Positions 10,257 through 21,739 of a stretch of DNA of 53,631 nt are shown here, piece after piece (positions within the stretch are counted from its first letter, which is position 1; the number at the start of each line of letters is the position of its first letter). The notes under the pieces were generated by a model. That model made no database searches. It saw only the letters and a list, made by a program, of their open reading frames with translations, and was not told the DNA's origin. The DNA lies in the NCBI GenBank assembly GCA_032718475.1, contig JAUCBJ010002158.1:1-53631 (forward strand). The letters are read 5' to 3'. The DNA is from Nemertoderma westbladi (taxonomy: Eukaryota; Xenacoelomorpha; Nemertodermatida; Nemertodermatidae). Position numbers and translations under genes: made by a program.

Positions 10257-12110
10257 TGCACCAGGTGTCTGCACCACTGTCTGCACCAGTGTCCGCACCA
10301 CTGTCTGCACCAGTGTCTGCACCACTGTATGCACCAAGTGTCTGCACCAGTGTCTGCACCAGGTGTCTGCATCACTATCTGCACCACTGTCTGCACCAGT
10401 GTCTGCACCAGTGTCTGCACCACTGTCTGCACCACATGCACTAGGTGTCTGCACCAGTGTCCGCACCAGTGTCTGCACCAATGTCTGCACCAGTGTCTGC
10501 ACCACTGTCTGCACCAGTGTCTGCACCACTGTCTGCACCAGTGTCTGCACCACTGTCTGCACCAGTGTCTGCACCACTGTCTGCACCAGTGTCCGCACCA
10601 CTGTCTGCACCAGTGTCTGCACCAATGTGTGCACCAGTGTCTGCACCACTGTCTGCACCAATGTCTGCACCAGTGTCTGCACCACTGTCTGCACCACTGT
10701 CTGCACCAGTGTCTGCACCACTGTCTGCACCAGGTGTCTGCACCACTGTCTGCACCAGGTGTCTGCACCAGTGTCTGCACCAGTGTCCGCACCACTGTCT
10801 GGACCAGTGTCTGCACCACTGTCTGCAACAGGTGTCTGCACCACTGTCTGCACCAGTGTCCGCACAACTGTCTGCACCAGTGTCTGCACCAGTGTCCGCA
10901 CCACTGTCTGCACCAGGCAGCCAGGTGTCTGCACCACTGTCTGTACCACTGCCTGCACCAGTGTCTGCACCAGGTGTCTGCACCACTGTCTGCACCAGTG
11001 TCTGCACCACTGTCTGCACTAGGTGTCTGCACCACTGTCTGCACCAGTGTCTGCACCACTGTCTGCACCAAAGTCTGCACCAGTGTCTGCACCACTGTCT
11101 GCACCAGGTGTCTGCACCACTGTCCGCACCACTGTCTGCACCAGTGTCCGCACCAATGTCTGCACCAATGTCTGCACCAGTGTCTGCACCAGTGTCTGCA
11201 CCACTGTCTGCACCAAAGTCTGCACCAGTGTCTGCACCACTGTCTGCACCAGTGTCCGCACCACTGTCTGCACCAGTGTCTGCACCAATGTCTGCACCAG
11301 TGTCTGCACCAGTGTCTGCACCAAAGTCTGCACCAGTGTCTGCACCACTGTCTGCACCAGGTGTCTGCACCACTGTCTGTACCAGTGTCTGCACCTATGT
11401 CTGCACCACTGTCTGCACCATTGTCTGCACCAGTGTCTGCACCAGTGTCTGCACCACTGTCTGCCTGCACCAATGTCTGCACCAGTGTCTGCACCACTGT
11501 CTGCACCACGTCTGCACCAGTGTCTGCACCAGTGTCTGCACCAGTGTCTGCACCAGGTGTCTGCACCACTGTCTGCACCAGTGTCCGCACCAGTGTCTGC
11601 ACCACTGTCCACTGTCTGCACCACTGTCTGCACCAAAGTCTGCACCAGTGTCTCCACCACTGTCTGCACCAGGCCAGGTGTCTGCACCACTGTCTGCACC
11701 AGTGTCCGCACCACTGTCTGCACCAGGTGTCTGCACCACTGTCTGCACCAGTGTCCGCACCAGTGTCCGCACCACTGTCTGCACCAGTGTCCGCACCACT
11801 GTCTGCACCACTGTCTGCACCAGGCAGCCAGGTGTCTGCACCACTGTCTGTACCACTGTCTGACTGGTGCTCCACCACTGTCTGCACCAGGCCAGGTGTC
11901 TGCACCACTGTCTGCACCAGTGTCCGCACCACTGTCTGCACCAGGTGTCTGCACCACTGTCTGCACCAGTGTCCGCACCAGTGTCCGCACCACTGTCTGC
12001 ACCAGTGTCCGCACCACTGTCTGCACCACTGTCTGCACCAGGCAGCCAGGTGTCTGCACCACTGTCTGTACCACTGTCTGACTGTCTGCTCTGCACCAGT
12101 CAGCCAGTGC
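10257..12110. repeat. 1.85-kb minisatellite of 12-bp CTGCACCASTGT units
   Basis: About 150 units of CTGCACCA(G/C)TGT, with CCGCACC, CCAATGT, CCAAAGT and 13-bp CCAGGTGT variants. Because the 12-bp unit contains no stop codon in several frames, long frames of 350 to over 600 codons open on both strands (translating as SAPVSAPL, VCTSVCTT, QTLVQTVV, GADTGADS and so on); these are artefacts of periodicity. A 218-bp higher-order copy is seen: the block beginning AGGCCAGGTGTCTGC at 11671 recurs at 11889. The array starts immediately after the right end of the 7304-10256 inverted repeat and is more GC-rich than its surroundings. Confidence 0.95.
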
Positions 12111-12896
12111 CTGCTTAACGTTTACACCCCAAAATTAATTAGTACAACGATGGACAGATTGATTAGTCTTACTGTCTTCTGGTCTTAGCTCAATCAGTCA
12201 ATGTAATACTTGGAATATTTAGCAAAGTTTGCTCCGGGCTTCTGCAGTATCAATCAGTCAATTGCAGAAGCCGAACCGAACCGAAATTGCCAAACTTCGG
12301 CCCGAACCGAAGCCGAAGCTTCTGTTGAGCCCTAGTTATAGTATAGTCTATAGGGTGGCGTGGCCTACAGCCTAACCCCACACTTATGTTCTCATCATTA
12401 CATGTCAATTTTGACATGTATGTCAATTTTAACATGAGAAAAACTTTAAGTATTTGTATTAACTAAACGGCATGGTGAAAAAAATTTCCGCACGGTCAAT
12501 AGTTTCTAATTTACTTATAATTTCCATTTTTATATTTAAAAAACACGTCTGGAAATATTTGAACACGTCAGGTAAAAAAATGTCAATATTGACATGTCCA
12601 TGTCAATTTTGACATGCCCCATCCTGCAGTCAGTGATCTATGCCAAAATTGGCAGTTTTCAAAAATGGAAGTTTTTATTCCAATTTCGGCATTAATTCCA
12701 AAATTGGAACTAGTACTGATAGGCACCAGTCAGCCAGTTATTAGAATAATAATGTATTTTGACAGTTTGAACTAATCTATTTTCATGCAAATTCATTACC
12801 CTATAATGCATTATATTTCGGTAAACGAACTTGATCCTGCAGGGTGTGACTTTGATAGTTTGAGGAACTTATATCTATGCGAACTTGGGTTCTATA
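12111..12896. other. non-coding stretch with remnants of TIR elements
   Basis: 12265-12335 has an imperfect palindrome rich in GAAGCCGAACCGAACC and its reverse complement, running into TTGAGCCCTAG; a decayed hAT-like end is possible. 12395-12720 has repeated ATGTCAATTTTGACATG and TGCCAAAATTGGCA palindromes. Part of it (about 12584-12715) aligns, in reverse orientation, with 16100-16230 and its duplicate, so it is an old relative of that sequence. Confidence 0.5.
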
Positions 12897-13034
12897 GGGG
12901 AAAGTGGGGGAATTAGAAACACTTTTTGGATTTTAAAAAATTAAAAGTGCCCTCATTTCTACACAAACATTCATAGAGGAAATATAACTATAGATTTGGA
13001 ATTATGCATCTCTCTGCTAACAATAGAACATCCT

Positions 13035-13079
13035 ATCTCGTCTGCCTATCACTATCTGGTAGTGACAGGCAGACGAGAT
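13035..13079. repeat. short hairpin with 20-bp arms
   Basis: ATCTCGTCTGCCTATCACTA pairs with TAGTGACAGGCAGACGAGAT across a five-base loop, with one mismatch. It is followed by a T run, but in this eukaryotic transposon context it is more likely a fortuitous or transposon-internal hairpin than a terminator. Confidence 0.75.
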
Positions 13080-13458
13080 TTTTTTTAAGTCGAGATTGTT
13101 TCCATTTACCCCACAATGGGGTAAATGGAAACAGGGTTTGCCTCCCAATAGTTAAATCAACCAGAAATTCACATGGGGTAATTGGAATATTTCTAATTAC
13201 CACATGGGAATGTAGATTAAATTGCGCACAATTTGATATATAACATGTCTATGTTGCCACATATGTTTAATATTTAAAGTGTTTCACAAACCTTCAACAA
13301 TTAACAGAGATATGCATGTTTGTGAATAAATGACATCCAGCAACAATATGGATATATTAAAATTAATTATAGCTCTTTATATAACTAAATTAAACTTAAT
13401 TTATTTAAATTCAAATGAATTAGCTTAACTTAAATTAAAATTAGAATTTCTTGTTGGT

Positions 13459-13760
13459 TCAGCACAGCCCCATTCCCGCTTTTCCTATTACCACCAGATA
13501 TTGGGCCAATGTTTCCTCGTTGGCTTTTCCAAGAAAACATCTACGCACCTGACCTATATAATTAGCGATCACTATATTTAAGTTTCTTGTTCCCAGAGGG
13601 TACCCCCAGGAATTCCAAAGGTATATGCAGCCTTCCGAATAGTGGCATGACCACTGGAAATGGTGCTTTAAGGCAGCAGATAGAGATTCCATAGAGTATG
13701 ACGCCCAGGCAACGCAGGCAGCCATGAAGTTTTGCGTAAAATTGAGGGAAAAGAGCAAGT
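13459..13760 (-). pseudogene. relic of a Psq-type helix-turn-helix transposase N-terminus
   Basis: On the minus strand one frame reads SSGHATIRKAAYTFGIPGGTL, near 13600-13660. This has the spacing of the Psq helix-turn-helix seen in pogo/Tigger/jerky-type proteins (basic helix, then KAA..FGIP..TL). Further downstream, in another frame, comes EETLAQYLVVIGKAGMGL, resembling the EEE..L..YL..M.K.G.PL segment that follows in those proteins. Frameshifts and stops separate the two, and no catalytic DDE domain follows. The call is from remembered family pattern, not from an alignment. Confidence 0.4.
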
Positions 13761-13958
13761 TACAGAGGCTGGCTTTTCTAACCCAAACAATAAACGGCCA
13801 CTTTCCCAAATGAGGAAAAGGAGCAGATTACAGAGGCATGCTTTTCTAACCAAAACAATAAATGGCCACTTTACCAATTGAGGGAAAGCAGCAGGTTACC
13901 TAGGTGGGCTATTCTAACCAAAACAATAAACGATTACTTTACCAATTGAGGGAAACCA
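13742..13958. repeat. 68-bp tandem repeat, about 3.2 units
   Basis: Each unit begins TTGAGGGAAA or a variant and contains TTCTAACCAAAACAATAAAC and CACTTTACC. The array overlaps the end of the helix-turn-helix relic. A similar single segment occurs near 20636-20700. Confidence 0.8.
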
Positions 13959-14555
13959 TATGGTCAGACTTCTAGTCAGCTAGTAGTCATTAGTCACATG
14001 GTCAGACTGTCAGTAGTCACTCTATAACCAAAAAAATCAGGCACTCAAGCAATAGGCAGATAGGTACCGGTGCGCAGCTGTATGACAATTAGAAACTGTT
14101 GAAAAGGACGGTCCCCAAAGTAACAGGACCAGCTAAAAAAATTAATGTTTCCAATTACCCCATGGCACTAAAATTTGACCATTTTTAAATTATGTTGAAC
14201 AAACAAATTTTTAATTATGCTATCATTAAATTAGGTTGTCTACTGAATAGATGACATAATAAGCTTTAAATTAAGCTATTGCTTAATATAATTGGAATAA
14301 GACATCGCTCACAATCCATTTGTGAAGTTGCAAAAAAATAATCGAAAATTTGATTTTTTTTTCATCTTTTATACAATCAGCCATTTGACAATGAAGAAGT
14401 GAAAATAAACGCCATATTCCTATTGGAAAAATAATCACCAATAATTTATCTCAATAAACATCAAAATTTCAAGTCTATACATACAAAATCATGCATGTAG
14501 TAGCCATTGCTTCTAATTACCCCATGTTTCTAATTCCCCCACCTTCCCCTATATG

Positions 14556-15310
14556 CGAACATAGATCCTATATCTGGCAGTCTGGTTGAACTTAGATCCT
14601 AACTAAGTGAACTTAGATCCTATCCGGTAGTCCGGGCTCTGGGGGGGCTTAGATCCTAACGACTGAACTAGGTGAACTCAGAACTTAGATCCCAAATTTA
14701 CACAAATTGCTTAGCACACGCTAGACTGCTAGAGGAGAGGCGAACTTAGATCCCACATCACGTAGTGCTGGCCACGTTCAATTGATATTATAGTACCGGT
14801 ATTGTACTGTGTTACATTTTACATTAACAGATTAAGCATATAAAAGTACTTACAGACTTATAATGATCTAATGCAAATAAGTCATACACTCAAGAGTAGT
14901 TGCGATTAGTTACTCACCAATGAACTATAATTTGCAAATTAATAGCTAATTCGGTGCAATGTATTATTTATTATTATTATGGTAGTAGGATCTATAAGTT
15001 CACTTCCCTTCAAGCGTGATAATATTTACAGTAAGGTCTGCTGGTCTATGGCAGTATGGGGATGACGTTTTTACATTAACTGATTAACACAGCTATGGTA
15101 CAGCAATATACTGATATATACAGATATATGCAAGGTGGAATCTAAGTTCGTATGTTGAGGATCGAAGTTCATATGGGAAGGATCTAAGTTCGTATGGCAG
15201 TATGGGAAGTATCTAAGTTCGCTTGGCTGCCTGGAAAGGATCTAAGTTCGAATGGGAAGGATCTAAGTTCACCCAAGATCTAAGTTCGTTCAGGGTCTAA
15301 CTGTCTAAGG
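14556..15310. repeat. inverted arrays of GAACTTAGATCC
   Basis: At 14556-14760 the word GAACTTAGATCC (and variants) occurs about six times on the plus strand. At 15135-15300 its reverse complement GGATCTAAGTTC occurs about eight times. Related words also occur before the 12897 element (12828-12895), which therefore probably interrupts the left array. The arrangement looks like subterminal repeats of a TIR element of about 0.8-2.5 kb, but I could not define its termini. The 370 bp between the arrays shows no gene. Confidence 0.65.
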
Positions 15311-16074
15311 TGCTATAGAATCTAAAGCGGTTACTTATGCAGTAGACAGGTAGATGTGTGGCACAAAGTCGGCATTTAATAAAACAAAAGGCACTGGTAA
15401 TGAATGACCACCTCTGGCTGTCTGGAAGTACTAACACTAACACAACAACTGGAACTAAGTCTTCTTCAAGCTAAGCAGGTGATGGTGATAGCGAATTCTT
15501 AAAAAAAGGTCAGAATGTATAGTTATACACAAACAGAGACAAAGTATTGAAATTTATAATGTGATCAAATCTTACATTGTTGTATGGCCCAGAGCAGGGC
15601 GTTTCTTAGGTAGTTACAGAGTTAAGAAGATATCATATCAAGGTTAACATTAAGGTATTCGTATATTGGATAGCACAAGTACTGTACCTACTGTACGTAC
15701 ACCATATACTACACACACAAGCACATGCAACTCACTAGAATGTATAATGTCACATCACAGCTGTCACAGCATGACACTGACACATTTACAACAAAAGTTC
15801 GGTAAATATACCAATATACAGATATATGCCTGCAAGCTGCAACTCAGCAACTACAACCACTCTCTCTCCAGCTCTCTGCCAGTCTGCAGCTGCTCTTCCT
15901 CTATCAGAATAAAAAATGCCAAAAACGGCAGGTCAAAAACTTCCAATTTTGGAACTAGAGGTTACAGTATCAAAATTTTAATCATAAAAAACCAAAAGCA
16001 TGGTGAATTTTTTTTTATCTCGGTCAAAAGTTTCTAAATGCATCAAAATATAATTTTTTGTAAAATTTAGTTAA

Positions 16075-16236
16075 CCCCAGCCAATATTGGCTGACCCTGG
16101 ACAGAAAATATATCAAAAATTCCAATTTTGGCATGAAAACTTCCAATTTTGAAAAATGCCAATTTTGGCATAGATCAGCTCTACATGTCAATATTGACAA
16201 TGTGCCCGACTGTATATGGTATACAGCTATACTGTA
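16075..16236. repeat. CAGTCGGGCAC end with GTCAATATTGAC and TGCCAATTTTGGCA palindromes
   Basis: Read on the minus strand from 16236, the sequence begins CAGTCGGGCACATTGTCAAT and continues with ATTGACATG, TGCCAAAATTGGCA and TTCCAATTTT words. This is the same design as the complete CAGT elements in this window. The opposite end was not found, so this is probably one end of a truncated or rearranged element. It is present again in the duplicate at about 25010. Confidence 0.5.
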
Positions 16237-17053
16237 AACCTACTCTTAGCACTGTCTGGCTGTGGACAAATGGAAACGGACAGATTGAGCATTACCATTA
16301 AAAACATACAGACATGACTTGTTTCAAAAGTTTTTCAATTGTCAGATTCTTAGGTAGGCTAATGCTGTAATGACGTGAATCCGTACCAGTCAGCCAGTGG
16401 GGGCAATTTTTTGTTGATTTTCCCTATGCCGGTGGTGAAACACTTATGCTTTTAAAATTAGGCCCTACCATTATGGCTATTTATCTATGCCTATGGAGAA
16501 AGACATATACTTTTAATTACCATTCTGCTATTTATCTATGCCTGCCTACCTGCGGCTGCGGGGAAATACTTATACTTTTAATTACCATTCTGCTGTTCTG
16601 GCTATTTATCTATGCCCTTGATGAAACACTTTAATAACTATTTTAAACTATATATGATATTTAAAAATTTTATGTTGATTTTAATTTAATAAACCGAAAA
16701 TAAGAGGCCTACCGGTATCCTATATAATTTTTGCAACCGGGAGCCATGCCACTAGACTGCTAGATGATCTTGTAGCTTGTGGTTCCTTACTGCTGTACTG
16801 CGAGCGCAGTTACCTCTGTCTGTCTGTACCTTTAAAGACTCGCACTTTATATCAAGGTCAATATTCAATAGGTTGGACTTTGGACGCGGTAGCCCAGTGT
16901 AACGGTAGGCAGGTAGGTGGTAGGATACCAGGCTACAAAGACAAAGTACTGTACAGGCCTAAAAGTACAGAGAGCCTGAAAGGTAACGGTACGGAATGCT
17001 GTACAGCAGTAATTACAGACAGTAGGCATACCCTCCATATCCATTGCACAATG

Positions 17054-19113
17054 CAGTAGGGAACACATGCCCGAATTGGCAGCACAGACGCACTGCCATT
17101 TTTGAAAAATGCACTGCCATATTAGGCAGTTTTACCCTAAATTTCGGATAAAATGTGAATTTTTATCAACTTCCTGCTGGAAGGGCCCCATTTTTATTTC
17201 ATTGGATGAAAATATGATATATATTGGAGGTAAATTCAAAATGTAGTAGGAGTTTCATGGTTGGGTTTTGGAGATATTTGACATTGAAAATTGCAAGTCA
17301 AAAACATGCACTGCCTAAAATGGCAGTTATGGTATTGAATTAGTTTCTTCTGTCTGACTGTAGGAGAGCTGGAGAGCCTGGTAATGCCAGGCATACTTCA
17401 GTCCTTCAGAGTTTATCTATCTCTGTCTGTACTGTATCTGCTAAACAGCCCATCTATCTACAGTATATAAGACTATCCTTTTGAAAGCAATTTATATTTT
17501 TTATTTTTGTTAGTTATTCAGTTAACTGGTTAACAATTTACACAGTCACTGACGGTAATTTATTAATATATTTATTATACTATATAAAATATTAATATAT
17601 ATGTGGCCATTATAACAATATGTATTATAGGCCTATAGTTTGTTAATATTAAAAGTTACGGTTCGCTAATGATAAAATTTATGTTTATTGACTGATTGAT
17701 ATGGTAACTGATAATTATTGATAGTAAATATTTAGTAATAAAATCATTAGGCCTAATATATATCATATTTAAAAATGTCATATCTTTAAGGGGTCTGTAC
17801 AGAAATTTACCTCCCCTTGATAAATTTATTGTTTAATAATTTATGGATGTAGAAAGAAATTTCTTATAAGGCACTGTTTAAGGATTAACTGATAAGGCAT
17901 TATTTGTTAACAAAATACAAATTACTGTATAAGAAGTCATCATCAGAACATTAGTAAGAAATAATTAAATCCAATTTAGATACTAAAAAATAGTCTAAAT
18001 TTAGATTTACACATTCACACACAAAATTTATATAATAAACTAGTATTTTGATACAGTATGACTTACCGGCTGACCAGTAATCTAAAATTGATATAAATCA
18101 ATTAATTGTAAACAGTATTATGTTGGTTTTACAGTAGATGGAAAACGTAAAATATAGATAGAGTGAGCATGAGCAATGAGTAAAACCAACATAAATATAA
18201 AATAATAATAAAGATAAAGATAATATATTCTAACAAACACATGTTGCAACAGTATATTTTTTCAAAGCAAAATTTGATACTAATGTTTTTGTGTACAAGT
18301 ACAATAGGCTGATAGGCTGGCTGTGAGTGGCTGGATAGATTAAAACGTTAATAGTAAAACATGTAGAGTAAAACAAACATAATGCTGAATATCTACAAAA
18401 TAAAAATATTACAAATTAAAAATTAAAATTAACAAGCTCTATCTGCATATTGCGATAGGCCTAGTATAAATTAAGCTAAAACTGAGATGAGCGTTTATGT
18501 TTACAATAGGCAATAGGAGTATGTAGATTAAAACACATACAAAGTCATACATTCGACAATAGTAAAGGATGTAGAGAATGCAATACAAACCAACATACCA
18601 TATAGGCCTACAGATATAATATTTACAAATTCGGGAGAAAAATGATCGGTTCTTTCTTTTTCCAACTTTCCCAGTCTACTGGTGTTTCAAACTGTGAAAA
18701 ATTGATTTATAAAATCTGTTGAATATAGGTTATTTATACAGTTATATATATATTGTTTCCATCAGAATTGCTGAATTGTATGTAATGCTGAATGCATTTT
18801 CTGATTTTGCACTGCTAGTTCAAACAGTATGCTGCTATATTAAGCAGAACACTGCTATTTTGGGCAGTGCATGCTTTTGACTAGCAATTTTCAAAGTCTG
18901 ATGTTTCTAAAACCCAACTGTGAAAGTCTACCAAATTTTCTATTTACCTTGCAATACATATTATATTTTCATCCCATGAAATAAAAAAGGGGCCCTTCGA
19001 GCAGGAAGTTAATAAAAATTGACATTTTATCAGAAATTTAGGCTAAAACTGCCTAATATGGCAGTGCATTTTGCAAAGTCTGCACTGCCTGTTCGGGCAT
19101 GTGTTCCCTACTG
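17054..19113. mobile_element. 2.06-kb TIR element, CAGTAGGGAACACATGCCCG ends, 5-bp TSD
   Basis: Perfect 22-bp terminal inverted repeats starting CAGTAGGGAACACATGCCCG are flanked by CAATG at 17049-17053 and 19114-19118. The tandem-duplicate copy has a single CAATG at the same site, so target duplication is demonstrated within the window. Weaker inverted similarity extends about 260 bp inward and contains repeated GCACTGCC/GGCAGT pairs (for example GCACTGCCATATTAGGCAGT). The interior is AT-rich and has no recognisable transposase, so it depends on one elsewhere. Confidence 0.93.
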
Positions 19114-20523
19114 CAATGTACTGGACATATGATTTTGGCCTATGTGTTGTGTGTAGTCCACCTCAGGACTGCAGGAGGAGTGCGTACTACATGAAAAATA
19201 TACATTGGGACAATATTTTTTCTCACGTGCTCCACAAAGGGAAAATCGATCTCTCATGACAAATGTTTTTAACATCATTAAGTAGGCCTACCTATGCTGG
19301 ACTCTCTGTATATCGAATTTCAGTTATATTTAATGAAAATTGAGTAAAAAATGTCGCTCATTTTAAAATTAGATTTTTTGCAAAAAATATAAGAACTCTT
19401 GAGTTTGTGACGTGCTGCGCGAAGCGGTATTAGCAATATATTGAAATTTTTGTTTTCCAAGTTGGTCACTATAGGTTGAACAAAGCCTGTTAAAATTTTA
19501 GGAGCGTTCTGATATAAAATGTTGACAGTGGAGTGTGGAGAGGAGTGTATCACTGGTACACGGATTCAGGATAGAGCGCGCAATTTAATGAGATCTGAAT
19601 TTGAAAACAGTCGGTTTGCCTACTTCTGTACTTTTTAAATGCTGAAATGTTAAAATTTTCGGGGTAAATCTTTTCGACCTACGCGTAGGCCTACGCGTAG
19701 CTACGCGTAGTTCGCAACATTGTCATATATCACCAGTTTCAGAGTTTTAACAATAACTACGCGTAGGTCCTACGCGACCTACGCATAGGTGCTACCCATA
19801 ACTATGCCTATACGTCGTTTATAATTAAGGCCTACGTATTCCACAGTCAGGGAGATCATCAAATTTGAGAATACCTCAAATTTCAAATTATAGACCCAAT
19901 TTTGGAATTACCTCAAATTTAATACAAGGTTAGGTTAATTCTCTAAATTTGAGTTTTACCCCAAATTTGAATTTCATAGCAGCATAGTCAGATACAGACA
20001 GAAGTCATAGTTGGCCTAGTTCAGTAGTTGTTAGCTTGTTACTGTATTGCAAAGTTAAAAAAATAAACTGATGTATGTAGGCCTAGTGTCTGAGTGTTGT
20101 GAAATATAATATTTAAAACATATTCAGTATTAGTTTAAAAAGGCTTATACTTAAAAAGGATACTTACTGGTAGGGGTGCAGTGGGGTGGTGGTGGTATGA
20201 TCAGATGGTAGACATATAAAACGAAGTACAGAGCTTAAAGAACTTATATTTTTATATTGTTACTTTTTTGCTTGAATATGCCCTAAAATCGTGAGAAAAA
20301 GTAGTAGGCCTACTTTTTTCCCTAATGGTAGGGAAAAAGTTGTCCCCATAATATCTGAATATTGTACGGTAACTTTTTGTTGGGCACAGCTTTTGCAAAG
20401 TCGGCAACACAGCAACCTGCAATAATATTGAATAATATTGCCACATAATAATGTACCATGTAGAGCCATAATTTTGCATTGATTTTACTTTTTCTCCCGG
20501 TAAAAAAAGTAAAATAAAACATT

Positions 20524-20796
20524 GGCACTTGTATCAAATAGGGGACCCTCCTACTGTCCTAGCTCCTAATCTGCTAATCCTGAAATCACCTAAACTAAAG
20601 TCACTTTCACTAGTGCCCGATTACAGGGTTAGCAAAGGAGCAGAGCAGGTTACAGAGGTGAGTTGAAAGTAACCAAAAAACAATAAACAAGAGTTAGGAA
20701 TATTGATATCACCTGCACTAAATTTCAGGATTAGCTGGTGATTTCAGGATTAGCAGGAGGGCTGGAGGGTCACCTATTTGATTTGACACAAGTGCC
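20524..20796. mobile_element. 273-bp inverted-repeat MITE-like segment
   Basis: GGCACTTGTATCAAATAGGG at the left is mirrored by a right end reading CCTATTTGATTTGACACAAG then TGCC. Inner blocks around GGATTAGC and AATCACC also pair. It looks like a small palindromic element nested in the 19844-23918 transposon. No target duplication was recognised. Confidence 0.65.
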
Positions 20797-21739
20797 AAAA
20801 TATTTATGGTGGAATTTCTAAAATCTCATTGAATGTGTTGATCAACATTTTGATCGAAATTTGAGCAAAATCCATCCCTACACACTATTGCAATGCAACT
20901 TTAGTGCCTGCAAGGTGTACTCCAGAGATGAGATAAAACCTCGAGAATAGGTTAGTGAAAAAGGTTATACTTTTTGACCAAGTTATAAATGATTCTGGTT
21001 CCTCATAAGGTCAAATTAAAAGGATGTATGTATATGTATAGTATAAACAAACAGTCACTTAGATTTCTAAAACATTTCAGATGTCTTGATAAGAAATCAG
21101 AGTCTAAAGACTGTTTAAAAGAATAGCGATTAGTGATGATGATGTTTCTACTGTGTTCCAGGTCCAGCATGTTCCATATGTTAATGACCCTGATAAAGAA
21201 GAGGTGATGTATGGAACATGTAGACATGGCAGCATGGGCAGATGGGCGGGGCATGGCCTTTGCTTCATAATTTTATATATATGGCCAGGTCATGATTGCA
21301 TTGGATGTCTGGCTGGGATATTAAAATAGTCTGGGAGGATGTTGCACATTATTGTAATGGAGGATCAGGTTTATATCTTTACATATAAGTTTAAAGCACA
21401 TTATCAAATTGAACTTTAATTGATGTATACTGCAGTAGGTAGTGGTTCCAACTTTAGAGTCTCCAGTCGTATAGAATAACTAACAAATGAATCAAGTCCA
21501 CATATATTGTATAAACCACGTCAACCTTTGCGGCAACATTTGTCTAGAAATGGGCTCCAAACTGTGGAAGAATGATGGTACAGTATTCCAATTGACAGAT
21601 AGAGCTAGGGCAGGCGAATATTACATAAGTCTTCAAGCTGTCAGGAGAAGAATGGCTTCATTTGATATACAAAGTTTTAAAGAGGACATCAACAACTAGA
21701 GAACATATTTTTTTCCCGAAGATGTGTGATATGAATGAT

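Larger units (their letters stand above)
12897..14549. mobile_element. TIR element GGGGAA(A/G)GTGGGGGAATTAG, possibly pogo-like
   Basis: The left end GGGGAAAGTGGGGGAATTAG and the inverted right end (GGGGAAGGTGGGGGAATTAG) define a 1653-bp element flanked by TATA on both sides, consistent with a TA target. Words such as GGGGTAATTAGAAA and ATTACCCCATG recur just inside the ends. A decayed frame resembling a Psq-type helix-turn-helix lies on the minus strand at 13459-13760. Pogo-type elements of the Tc1/mariner superfamily combine a TA target with such a domain; assignment to that group is inference. It sits within a region of GAACTTAGATCC-type repeats. Confidence 0.6.

Noticed and set aside
10257-12110. 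Regular repeats resembling a CRISPR array
   Set aside because: There are no unique spacers; units are contiguous 12-mers, and the context is eukaryotic.
10191-12188. Very long open frames (350-619 codons) on both strands
   Set aside because: They arise because the 12-bp minisatellite unit has no stop codon in most frames; composition is purely periodic and no unique domain is present.
15666-16037. 123-codon frame present twice (also 24449-24820)
   Set aside because: Identity comes from the tandem duplication; it starts at TTG, overlaps transposon-end palindromes and has no domain.
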